Shown here in pieces: positions 24,811 through 31,172 of a stretch of DNA of 42,808 nt (the stretch's first letter is position 1; each line of letters opens with the position of its first letter). The notes under the pieces were generated by a model. That model had not been told where the DNA came from and searched no databases. It worked only from the letters and a program-made list of their open reading frames with translations. Position numbers and translations under genes: made by a program. Source of the stretch: Bacillota bacterium. GTDB lineage: Bacteria; Bacillota; Clostridia; Lachnospirales; Lachnospiraceae. The DNA lies in NCBI GenBank assembly GCA_023389295.1, contig JAEWEO010000323.1, forward strand, positions 1-42,808. Direction: 5' to 3'.

Positions 24811-25008
24811 GGAAAAAGATACTTAGTGAGTATCCAATAGAAATCAGAATGGAAAAGCTTCTAGCCGAACAATTGAATATTTCAAGAAATCAGATAAAAA
24901 CAATGGTTCAAAAAAGGAATTATTTATTCTTTACAACATAAAGATTTAAGGAAGAGTAAGCTTATTAACGGTATGGTAATTCGTATTGCGAAAGGGCATG
25001 GTTATTAA
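24810..25008 (+). pseudogene. Decayed gene fragment, S4-like or DUF1062-like C-terminus
   Basis: Between the response regulator and arsR an uninterrupted stretch reads LSEYPIEIRMEKLLAEQL, then NISRNQIKTMVQK. After a one-base shift at an A-run near 24910-24916 it continues GIIYSLQHKDLRKSKLING, then MVIRIAKGHGY and a stop at 25006-25008. The R-x-(D/E)-K-x-L-A-E-x-L-x-I-S-R pattern resembles an S4 RNA-binding motif, or possibly the C-terminus of DUF1062 proteins. There is no N-terminal part, so it is a remnant. The reading after the shift is an inference. Confidence 0.4.
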
Positions 25009-25024
25009 TATGAGGGAATTATAT

Positions 25025-25318
25025 ATGCAGAGAGCGATGGCATTGAAAGCGCTAGCTGATCCGAATCGTCTTCTTATTTTGGATTATCTAAGAGATGGGG
25101 AGAGATGTGCCTGTAAGATACTGGAGCAACTTCGTATTTCACAGCCGACCTTATCTCATCATATGAGAATCTTATGTGAAATAGATTTGGTTTACTGTCA
25201 CAAAGAAGGTAAGTGGGCCCATTATTCCTTAAATAGAAAGAGGTTTGAAGAATTAAAAGATTTGATGGATAGTTACTGCGTATTAAACGATATACAAACC
25301 GTGGACGATTGTAGCTAA
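25025..25318 (+). CDS. ArsR-family winged-helix repressor
   Basis: This is a 97-residue ArsR/SmtB-type regulator, which normally represses adjacent genes until a metal or other ligand binds. The sequence ALADPNRLLILDYLRDGERCACKILEQL matches the family core, and CAC corresponds to the CxC of the classic metal motif ELCVCDL. The recognition helix is ISQPTLSHHMRIL, and the wing HKEGKWAHYSL. The C-terminus has two more cysteines (YCVL and DDCS), a possible extra metal site. ATG at 25025 is chosen since GAGGGA lies 7 bases upstream. In-frame starts at 24986, 24998 and 25010 exist but lie in the decayed fragment. It precedes the hydrogenase-regulator/ABC cluster and may control it. Confidence 0.88.
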   Translation: MQRAMALKALADPNRLLILDYLRDGERCACKILEQLRISQPTLSHHMRILCEIDLVYCHKEGKWAHYSLNRKRFEELKDLMDSYCVLNDIQTVDDCS

Positions 25319-25357
25319 AATAAAACCTGCTGGTGATTATGACTTGGATTTACCATA

Positions 25358-25386
25358 TTGACACTTAATTAACAAAATGATAAGCT
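25358..25386 (+). promoter_or_regulatory. Candidate promoter for the TM1266/ABC leader
   Basis: Perfect TTGACA at 25358-25363; 17 bases on is TAAGCT (25381-25386), a weak -10. A transcript would start near 25393, just ahead of the structured leader. Confidence 0.5.
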
Positions 25387-25402
25387 TTGATTAGCCGATT
25401 TA

Positions 25403-25526
25403 GAAGGAGCTTCTGATAAAAAGGCATAGGCTTAATAGGAAATGACATGTCATACAGAATTGTTGTAATTATGTCGATCCCTTATGATAACTATACTCCC
25501 TATGCCTTTTGGCATAGGGCTTTTTT
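25403..25526 (+). promoter_or_regulatory. Riboswitch-like leader with competing terminator
   Basis: A small hairpin AGAAG / CTTCT (25403-25415) is followed by a perfect 12-bp long-range helix: AAAAGGCATAGG (25419-25430) with CCTATGCCTTTT (25499-25510), enclosing 68 bases. The 3' strand of that helix is also the 5' arm of a perfect intrinsic terminator, CCCTATGCC / GGCATAGGG with a TTTT loop and T-tract (25498-25526). The two structures are mutually exclusive. This is the arrangement of a transcriptional on-switch: closing the long helix prevents termination. Inner helices are possible (GACAT 25444-25448 with ATGTC 25471-25475; TACA with TGTA inside it). I do not recognise the aptamer as a known riboswitch class. 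Confidence 0.6.
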
Positions 25527-25543
25527 ATATATCAATAGGTGAT

Positions 25544-25570
25544 TGCAAAACTATATAGATTTTATAATTG
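25544..25570. repeat. 27-base repeat, copy 1 (inverted relative to copy 2)
   Basis: This copy agrees at 25 of 27 positions with the reverse complement of 27902-27928. Its core AAACTATATAGATTT is nearly palindromic. It sits directly before the ribosome binding site of the TM1266-like gene. Confidence 0.8.
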
Positions 25571-25584
25571 AAAGGAAATAATCA

Positions 25585-25830
25585 ATGGAGACAAGGGTTG
25601 CATTAATAGGAATTATTGTGGAAGATGTGGGAGCGGTAGAACGACTCAATGGATTACTTCATGAGTATAGCCAATATGTAATCGGTCGTATGGGAATACC
25701 ACATCGAGAGAAGAATATTAATATTATTAGTGTCGTAGTAGATGCCAGCGAAGACATTATAAGCACATTAGCCGGTAAACTAGGTATGATAAGAGGAGTG
25801 AATGTAAAGACCATTTACTCAAAAAAATAA
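25585..25830 (+). CDS. TM1266-like putative regulator of the [FeFe]-hydrogenase system
   Basis: This 81-residue protein has the ferredoxin-like/ACT-type fold of the TM1266 family, annotated as a putative iron-only hydrogenase system regulator. The conserved pattern is clear: METRVALIGIIVED at the start, LHEYSQYVIGRMGIPHREKNI in the middle, IISVVVDA, and GKLGMIRGVNVKTIYSKK at the end. Members are usually encoded near hydrogenase maturation genes; here the neighbours are ABC-transporter genes instead. GGAAAT lies upstream of the ATG. It is the first gene behind the riboswitch-like leader. The actual biochemical function of the family is not established. Confidence 0.85.
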   Translation: METRVALIGIIVEDVGAVERLNGLLHEYSQYVIGRMGIPHREKNINIISVVVDASEDIISTLAGKLGMIRGVNVKTIYSKK

Positions 25831-25933
25831 TGTCTTTCATCTTAACAGTATCATTTTATTACATACAGTGCAATACCCTATGGTGTATTAGATAGGACAG
25901 ATATATTATCATAACAAATGGGAGGTTTTTTGA

Positions 25934-27031
25934 GTGAAAAAATTATGTTTATTACTAATCTTATTATTTGGTATATTCACCATTGCAGGTTGTTCAAAGG
26001 ATAGCCAACAAGATAACGGTAAGGATACGGTAAATAATAACGAAGAGGGTACCACCAATCGTGAGGACTCACAAGAGGAAGCAAAGGATTCTGATAGTAC
26101 AGATGAAACGAAGGACCAGACACAGGATCAAGCTGCAAAAGAAGAGGTAAGAATTGCTGCTTTAAAGGGTCCTACCGCAATAGGAATGATTAAGGTGATG
26201 GAGGATGCATCAAATCAGTTAACACAAAATAATTACAACTTTACCGTTGCAGGTACGGCTGATGAAATAAGTGTTGGCCTAGTAAAGGGTGAATTTGATA
26301 TTGCAGCCATTCCTTGTAATCTTGCATCTGTTTTATATCAGAAAACGGAGGGTGGAATTTCCCTTGCAGGTATCAATACTCTTGGAGTCCTTTACATTGT
26401 TGAGACAGGAGATACCATACAATCTGTTGAAGATTTAAAGGGAAAAACGATCTATTCCACCGGGTTTGGTACAACGCCTCAATATACCTTAAACTATTTG
26501 CTAAATTCCTATGGGATTGATCCAGATAAGGATCTAACCATTGAATATAAGACGGAGGCAACGGAGGTAGCTGCCCTTTTAAGTGAGTCAGAGGATGCGA
26601 TTGCCTTGCTGCCCCAGCCTTATGCTACAACCGTTATGTTAAATAACCCCAAGCTTCGCATCGCCCTAGATGTAGCGAAGGAATGGGACGCTGTCAGCAC
26701 GGACCAAAGTAGTGTGGTAACGGGAGTAGTGGTAGTGCGAAAGGAATTCTTGGAAGAACATAAGGAAGCTTTTGATGCTTTTATGAAGGAATATGCCGAG
26801 TCAGCTAGATATGTGAATGAGAACATCTCAGATGCAGCTGCTTTGGTGGAAAAATATGATATCTTTAAGGCAAAACCTATGGAGAAAGCAATACCTTATT
26901 GTAATATTACCTTAATCCAAGGAGAAGAAATGAAGGAAAAAGTTAGTGGGTATCTTAATGCATTATATGAACAAGATCCGAAATCAGTCGGTGGTAAGCT
27001 ACCGGATGAGGAATTTTATTATATTCCTTAA
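25934..27031 (+). CDS. ABC transporter substrate-binding lipoprotein
   Basis: This is a 365-residue extracytoplasmic binding protein of the nitrate/sulfonate/taurine (NMT1/SsuA-like) type. It has a lipoprotein signal peptide with lipobox TIAGC (C20 is the lipidated residue), then an acidic, Asn/Asp/Glu-rich linker to about residue 72. The binding domain starts at VRIAALKGPTAIGMIKVMED, followed by VGLVKGEFDIAAIPCNLASVLYQK, DLKGKTIYSTGFGTTPQYTLNYLL and a hinge region. The GTG start follows GGGAGG at 8 bases. It forms one unit with the permease and ATPase downstream. The ligand is unknown: the GPTAIGM type is seen next to hydrogenase or cofactor genes in anaerobes, but no ligand can be assigned. 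Confidence 0.88.
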   Translation: MKKLCLLLILLFGIFTIAGCSKDSQQDNGKDTVNNNEEGTTNREDSQEEAKDSDSTDETKDQTQDQAAKEEVRIAALKGPTAIGMIKVMEDASNQLTQNNYNFTVAGTADEISVGLVKGEFDIAAIPCNLASVLYQKTEGGISLAGINTLGVLYIVETGDTIQSVEDLKGKTIYSTGFGTTPQYTLNYLLNSYGIDPDKDLTIEYKTEATEVAALLSESEDAIALLPQPYATTVMLNNPKLRIALDVAKEWDAVSTDQSSVVTGVVVVRKEFLEEHKEAFDAFMKEYAESARYVNENISDAAALVEKYDIFKAKPMEKAIPYCNITLIQGEEMKEKVSGYLNALYEQDPKSVGGKLPDEEFYYIP

Positions 27032-27083
27032 GAAATCAATTATATAATGGTAGGTGAATGGTGAAGAAAGGAGCCGGAGTCTG

Positions 27084-27872
27084 ATGAAAACCTTCATTAA
27101 CAAACCGTGGATAATAAAATATGGAAGAAAGCTGATGGTTATCTTCTTCTGGCTTCTGCTTTGGGAACTACTAAGTAGGTGGATTGGGCATGCGATGTTA
27201 CTACCCTCCCCCATTGGTGTATTTGGTGCCTTAATTGAGTTTGGAGCTACAGTTGATTTTTGGTGTGCAATTATATTTTCCTCTCTTAGAATTATACTTG
27301 GGTTTTTCTTAGCGCTCTTGATTGGAACTATGTTAGCGGTCATAGCTTATAAAAGTAAACTGATCAAGGAATTATTAACACCTTTGATTAAGATGATTCA
27401 GGCGATGCCTGTTGCTTCTTTTATTATTTTAGCGCTGATCTGGATTAAGGCAAAGAATTTATCTGTGCTAATATCTTTTTTAATGGTTATGCCGCTCATC
27501 TTTACCAATATGATAAAAGGCTTGGAGACAACGGATGAGAAACTGTTAGAGATGGCTAAGGTATTTCAGGTGAGTAAGAGAAAGCAGATTAGAGCAATCT
27601 ATATACCTGCCATCAAACCACATTTTATAGCAGCTATTTCTGTAGGTATGGGATTTTGTTGGAAGGCAGGCATTGCAGCGGAGGTAATTGGCATTCCTGC
27701 CGGATCAATAGGTGCGAATTTGTATGAGGCTAAGCTGTATTTGATGACAAAGGAGCTTTTTGCATGGACCGTTGTCATTATTGTGATCAGCATTATATTT
27801 GAGAAAGCCGTAATGCTACTCCTACAAATCCCTCAAAGACAAGCTTTTCAAAGAAAGCTTAGGGATAAGTAG
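27084..27872 (+). CDS. ABC transporter permease (SsuC/TauC type)
   Basis: This is a 262-residue membrane permease of the BPD_transp_1 family with about six transmembrane helices. It has the N-terminal WLLLWELLSRWIG segment, ending in MLLPSPIGV as in SsuC/TauC/ThiX-like permeases, and the cytoplasmic EAA loop EMAKVFQVSKRKQIRAIYIPAIKP (about 165-188), which contacts the ATPase. GGAG lies before the ATG at 27084; the frame is open to a GTG at 27054 but lacks a better ribosome binding site. It pairs with the binding lipoprotein upstream. The substrate is unknown. Confidence 0.9.
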   Translation: MKTFINKPWIIKYGRKLMVIFFWLLLWELLSRWIGHAMLLPSPIGVFGALIEFGATVDFWCAIIFSSLRIILGFFLALLIGTMLAVIAYKSKLIKELLTPLIKMIQAMPVASFIILALIWIKAKNLSVLISFLMVMPLIFTNMIKGLETTDEKLLEMAKVFQVSKRKQIRAIYIPAIKPHFIAAISVGMGFCWKAGIAAEVIGIPAGSIGANLYEAKLYLMTKELFAWTVVIIVISIIFEKAVMLLLQIPQRQAFQRKLRDK

Positions 27873-27901
27873 TAACATTGTTAGATGGTTTCAAAACTCG
27901 T

Positions 27902-27928
27902 CAATCATAAAATCTATATAGTTTCGCA
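27902..27928. repeat. 27-base repeat, copy 2
   Basis: Inverted copy of 25544-25570 with two differences, located between the permease stop and the ATPase ribosome binding site. In RNA the two copies could pair over about 25 bases. Confidence 0.8.
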
Positions 27929-27957
27929 CTTATCTAGATTAACAAAAGGAGGAAATC

Positions 27958-28533
27958 ATGGATATTTCGTTGGTTCATTTATCAAAGAGCTTTGATGAAA
28001 AGGTAGTGCTAAAGGATGTGAATGCTACATTTTTACATGGACGTATGAATTGTCTGATTGGTCCCTCCGGAGTGGGGAAAACCACCCTACTAAACATTAT
28101 AATGGGCACGATTAAGCCTAACTCAGGCAAAGTCATAGGCAATAAGAGCATAAGAATTGGAGCAGTATTTCAAGAGGACCGTTTGATTGAGCATTGGAAT
28201 GCAGTAGATAATATTAAATTTGTTTGCGATAAATCAGTAACCAAAGAGAAGATAAAGGAGGAGCTTCAACTTGTTGGAATCCTTGAGGAGAAAGACCTTC
28301 CGGTAAGTAAGTTTAGTGGAGGCATGAGGCGCAGAGTCGCTATAGTACGGGCACTTTTAGCAAAAAGTGAGCTCTTAATTATGGATGAACCTTTTAAGGG
28401 ACTGGATGAAGCTTTAAAAAATCAGGTGATAGATTATGTAAAAAGGCGCACAATTGGCAAAACTGTAATTATCGTAACACACGACAAAGAGGAGATACAG
28501 CAGCTAGAAGCCAATGTAATTACTTTGAAATAG
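27958..28533 (+). CDS. ABC transporter ATP-binding protein (short)
   Basis: This ATPase energises the permease encoded just upstream. At 191 residues it is shorter than the usual 240-260, ending soon after the H-loop. All catalytic motifs are present: Walker A GPSGVGKTT, Q-loop VFQEDRLIEHW, signature FSGGMRRRVAIVRAL, Walker B LLIMDEPFKGLD, and switch histidine in IIVTHDKEE. The RLIEHW segment after the Q-loop is typical of the nitrate/sulfonate group. AAGGAGG lies upstream. The 85-base gap after the permease carries copy 2 of the inverted repeat. It is likely functional despite its length. Confidence 0.92.
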   Translation: MDISLVHLSKSFDEKVVLKDVNATFLHGRMNCLIGPSGVGKTTLLNIIMGTIKPNSGKVIGNKSIRIGAVFQEDRLIEHWNAVDNIKFVCDKSVTKEKIKEELQLVGILEEKDLPVSKFSGGMRRRVAIVRALLAKSELLIMDEPFKGLDEALKNQVIDYVKRRTIGKTVIIVTHDKEEIQQLEANVITLK

Positions 28534-28549
28534 TGGCATTAGAATTCGA

Positions 28550-28577
28550 AATACCTTTTGAAAAGGTTGTATTTTTT
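28550..28577 (+). terminator. Terminator after the ABC cluster
   Basis: AATACCTTTT-GAAAAGG-TTGTATT hairpin followed by T residues. The T-tract overlaps the -35 region of the next promoter. Confidence 0.7.
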
Positions 28578-28595
28578 ATAGGTATCGTCTATAAT
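28567..28595 (+). promoter_or_regulatory. Promoter for the kinase/ParB-like gene
   Basis: TTGTAT (28567-28572), 17-base spacer, TATAAT (28590-28595). Confidence 0.65.
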
Positions 28596-28686
28596 ACTTA
28601 ATTATTATAAAAGAGCCGAAGGAGAACTTATTATATAGTATAAAATAGGTTTAAGTGATCCGTCATAGGAAAGAGAGAGGAATTAT

Positions 28687-29487
28687 ATGCATATTACAAT
28701 AACAGGTAATTTGGGTAGTGGTAAATCAACCATTTGTAAGCTGCTAAAAGAAAAGTATAACTTTGAAATTTACTCTACAGGAAAGGTTCAGAGAGAGTTG
28801 GCTAGTCAAATGAATATGACCACGCTGGAATTGAACCAATTAATGTGTAGTGATAAAAAATATGATAAGATGATTGATGATGCGACAGCAAAAATCTCGA
28901 GAGAAAACAGAGATAAGAATATTATTTTTGATTCTCGTTTGGCATGGCATTTTGTTGAGAAATCCTTTAAAGTATTTGTATCTGTTAGTTTAGAGGTTGC
29001 AGCAGAACGTGTTATGATGGATCAAAGAGGTGAGGTCGAAAAGTATTCCTCCATAGAAGAAGCAAAGGAACTACTGGCCAAACGTGCAGCTACAGAAAAA
29101 ATTCGATACAAGGATATCTATAATCTGGATTATATGGATTTCTCTAATTATAACTTAATTATAGATAGTACCTATTGCACACCGGATAAAATTGCTGAGA
29201 TTATTGTAAGAAAAGCCAAAGAGTTTTATAAAGAGGAACAGGATAAGCAGTCCTCAAAGATGCTAGTATCACCAATGCGCTTGATAAGAGAAGAAGAAGT
29301 TACAGAGGAAGTAAAGAACAGATTGGAAAAGTTAATTAATGATTATCAAAAAGAGGAGTACTCCATTGATACCATAGTGACGGTTAAAAAGTGTGGGGAC
29401 GATTATGAGGTAATGGAAGGTAAGGAGCATGCTATTGCTGCATATCTAGCGAAGGTGCCTTATGTTTCTGTTGATGTAATTTTGTAG
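28687..29487 (+). CDS. Cytidylate-kinase-like protein fused to a ParB-like domain
   Basis: This 266-residue protein has two parts. Residues 1-180 are a P-loop nucleoside-monophosphate kinase of the archaeal CMP-kinase type: Walker A GNLGSGKST (7-15), YSTGKVQRELA where CMP kinases read STG-x-x-x-R, and NIIFDSRLAWHF. Residues about 195-266 resemble a ParB/sulfiredoxin-type domain: SPMRLIREEEV, YSIDTIVTVKK, and YEVMEGKEHAIAAYLAKVPYVSVDVI, which parallels the YEVIDGHHRxxAA pattern with the HR changed to EH. The substrate is unknown. GAGAGAGG lies upstream and it is monocistronic. The kinase-fold call is firm; the ParB-like part is from pattern memory. Confidence 0.75.
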   Translation: MHITITGNLGSGKSTICKLLKEKYNFEIYSTGKVQRELASQMNMTTLELNQLMCSDKKYDKMIDDATAKISRENRDKNIIFDSRLAWHFVEKSFKVFVSVSLEVAAERVMMDQRGEVEKYSSIEEAKELLAKRAATEKIRYKDIYNLDYMDFSNYNLIIDSTYCTPDKIAEIIVRKAKEFYKEEQDKQSSKMLVSPMRLIREEEVTEEVKNRLEKLINDYQKEEYSIDTIVTVKKCGDDYEVMEGKEHAIAAYLAKVPYVSVDVIL

Positions 29488-29594
29488 AAGCCAAAAAATT
29501 CCATAGAAGATATATTCTTAACTTGATAATTTTAGCTAAATAATTACAAATTATCCCCGAGGATATAAAAAATTGTTTGACAAACAATAACGAT

Positions 29595-29628
29595 AAGAGG
29601 ATTCATGTTACAATGAATTCTCTTTTTT
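29595..29628 (+). terminator. Terminator before the AI-2E-family gene
   Basis: AAGAGGATTCAT / ATGAATTCTCTT, 12 bp with one G-U pair, 6-base loop and T-tract. It probably ends the upstream kinase transcript. A TTGACA at 29577 just before it leaves a leader attenuator possible. Confidence 0.75.
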
Positions 29629-29685
29629 GACATAAGATGTCGCTATGGACGCGTTGTTGTTTTCGAGCATTATGGAGGTTAAGGT

Positions 29686-30765
29686 ATGAAAATAAGGGGA
29701 GAAGGTTCGAAAAAATTCAAATGGATTCTTACTTTAGCTTTAATAACTATTGGGGTATATATTGGATTTCGTTATTTACTGCCACTAATATTTCCATTTC
29801 TTGTTGCGTATTTCTTGGCATGGATCATCCGTCCGGTAACAGAGCTATTATATGTCAAATTTCGAATCCCAAAAGTTCTTGGTGGTACATTGTCACTGCT
29901 TCTTTTGGTCATTGTATTTGGTATTAGTATTAGTCTACTCATTAATATACTAATCAAACAGTCCATTGCATTTTTAAAAAACATACCAATTTATCTGGAA
30001 ATACTTGCAGATAGATTAGATGCCATCTGTAAGCATAGTGATAGAATTTTTGGACTCAAGGATGGGTCTATGAGAGGTGTGATAGATGATAATATGACAC
30101 AAATGATAGACAAGGTAAAGGGTAATATTATGCCTCAATTAACGGAGCATACCATTGGTATCGGAATAAAAATTATAGCCTTTGTGGGAGTTTTATTAAT
30201 TATATTTGTATCTGCAGTATTAATTGCAAAGGACTTAGAAGTCTTCCATAAAAGTTTAGATAATAACGAGATATTTAAAGATATTCACAAAGTGACAGAA
30301 AAATTATCGGTAGTAGGAATAGCCTACATTCGCTCTCAGCTTATTATTATGGGAATTGTGGCAGCAGTATGCGTTCTGGGCTTAAGTATTATAAAAAATA
30401 ATTATGCAGTACTGATCGGAGTGGGAATTGGTATCATGGACGCACTTCCTATCATGGGTAGTGGTATTATTTTGATTCCCTGGTCCATCATTATGTTAAT
30501 CAATGGTAACATATTTGATGCGGCTATTTTAATAACCTCTTTTTTATGTTGTCAGATTATTCGAGAAGTTTTAGAACCAAAACTAATTGGCAATCAAATA
30601 GGAATAAAACCAATCTTTACCTTAATTGCGATGTATGTTGGAGTACAGCTTTTCTCCATAGCAGGATTTTTCCTGGGACCCATTGGGCTTGTAATTATTA
30701 CAACAATATATAAAGTGATTACGGAAAAGTGGAGAGAAATACCTCATCAGGAAGAGATTATCTAA
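29686..30765 (+). CDS. AI-2E family (YtvI/PerM-like) membrane protein
   Basis: This 359-residue polytopic membrane protein belongs to the AI-2E transporter family, which includes sporulation protein YtvI and ion/proton antiporter-like members. It begins with helices at about 12-50 (PLIFPFLVAYFLAWIIRPV is the family signature), has a long soluble segment (about 85-150), further helices from 160, and the conserved C-terminal block GIMDALPIMGSGIILIPW, EPKLIGNQIGIKPIFTLIAMYVG and FLGPIGLVI. GGAGGTTAAGG precedes the ATG. The transported molecule is not known; a sporulation role is possible but not shown by the sequence. Confidence 0.9.
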   Translation: MKIRGEGSKKFKWILTLALITIGVYIGFRYLLPLIFPFLVAYFLAWIIRPVTELLYVKFRIPKVLGGTLSLLLLVIVFGISISLLINILIKQSIAFLKNIPIYLEILADRLDAICKHSDRIFGLKDGSMRGVIDDNMTQMIDKVKGNIMPQLTEHTIGIGIKIIAFVGVLLIIFVSAVLIAKDLEVFHKSLDNNEIFKDIHKVTEKLSVVGIAYIRSQLIIMGIVAAVCVLGLSIIKNNYAVLIGVGIGIMDALPIMGSGIILIPWSIIMLINGNIFDAAILITSFLCCQIIREVLEPKLIGNQIGIKPIFTLIAMYVGVQLFSIAGFFLGPIGLVIITTIYKVITEKWREIPHQEEII

Positions 30766-30790
30766 CTTTAGGTGTCCCTAGAATAATTGC

Positions 30791-30819
30791 TTGACAAAGA
30801 TTAGGTTCTGGCATAAAAT
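30791..30819 (+). promoter_or_regulatory. Promoter for the proS T-box leader
   Basis: Perfect TTGACA (30791-30796), 17-base spacer, TAAAAT (30814-30819). Confidence 0.8.
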
Positions 30820-30825
30820 AAGGTC

Positions 30826-31104
30826 ATTATTCAGTTAAATATTTTATTTAAGTCTAAGCTATGATGAGGAATATTAGATAAATGAAGTATTTCAGAGAGA
30901 GAAGTGGTGGTGTGAACTTCTTATACGGATTTTATTAAACCGGCCTCGGAGCATTGTATGAAAGGATTATTATAGTATATAATCCCCCAAATACAACGTA
31001 TAACCGGCGTTAACGGTGTCGAGAGAACTGTTCTATGAGCAGTTAATTAGGGTGGTACCGCCGAAGTCTTTCGGTCCCTTGGGGATAAGAAGGGCTTTTT
31101 TTAT
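30826..31104 (+). promoter_or_regulatory. T-box leader, proline-specific
   Basis: The invariant T-box AGGGTGGTACCGCC is at 31050-31063. Stem I has the AGAGAG and GTGGTGTGAACTTC elements (about 30895-30930), and the specifier position AAACCGGCC at 30937-30945 gives codon CCG for proline. A terminator (CCCTT / AAGGG, T-tract 31096-31102) lies after the T-box. Uncharged tRNA-Pro should pair with the specifier and T-box, favour the antiterminator and allow proS transcription. Confidence 0.92.
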
Positions 31105-31172
31105 TGCTTTGAAACATATATGGGCACACTAATAAAAATGGCTTACGTTTATTATGAATAGGAGAGATTGAT

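Noticed and set aside
25544..27928. The inverted repeats as ends of an insertion sequence
   Set aside because: No transposase lies between them and no target duplication is seen; the enclosed genes are ordinary ABC and regulator genes.
29637..29927. 96-codon frame overlapping the start of the AI-2E-family gene
   Set aside because: It lies out of frame over a well-supported membrane protein with a good ribosome binding site; the product looks random.
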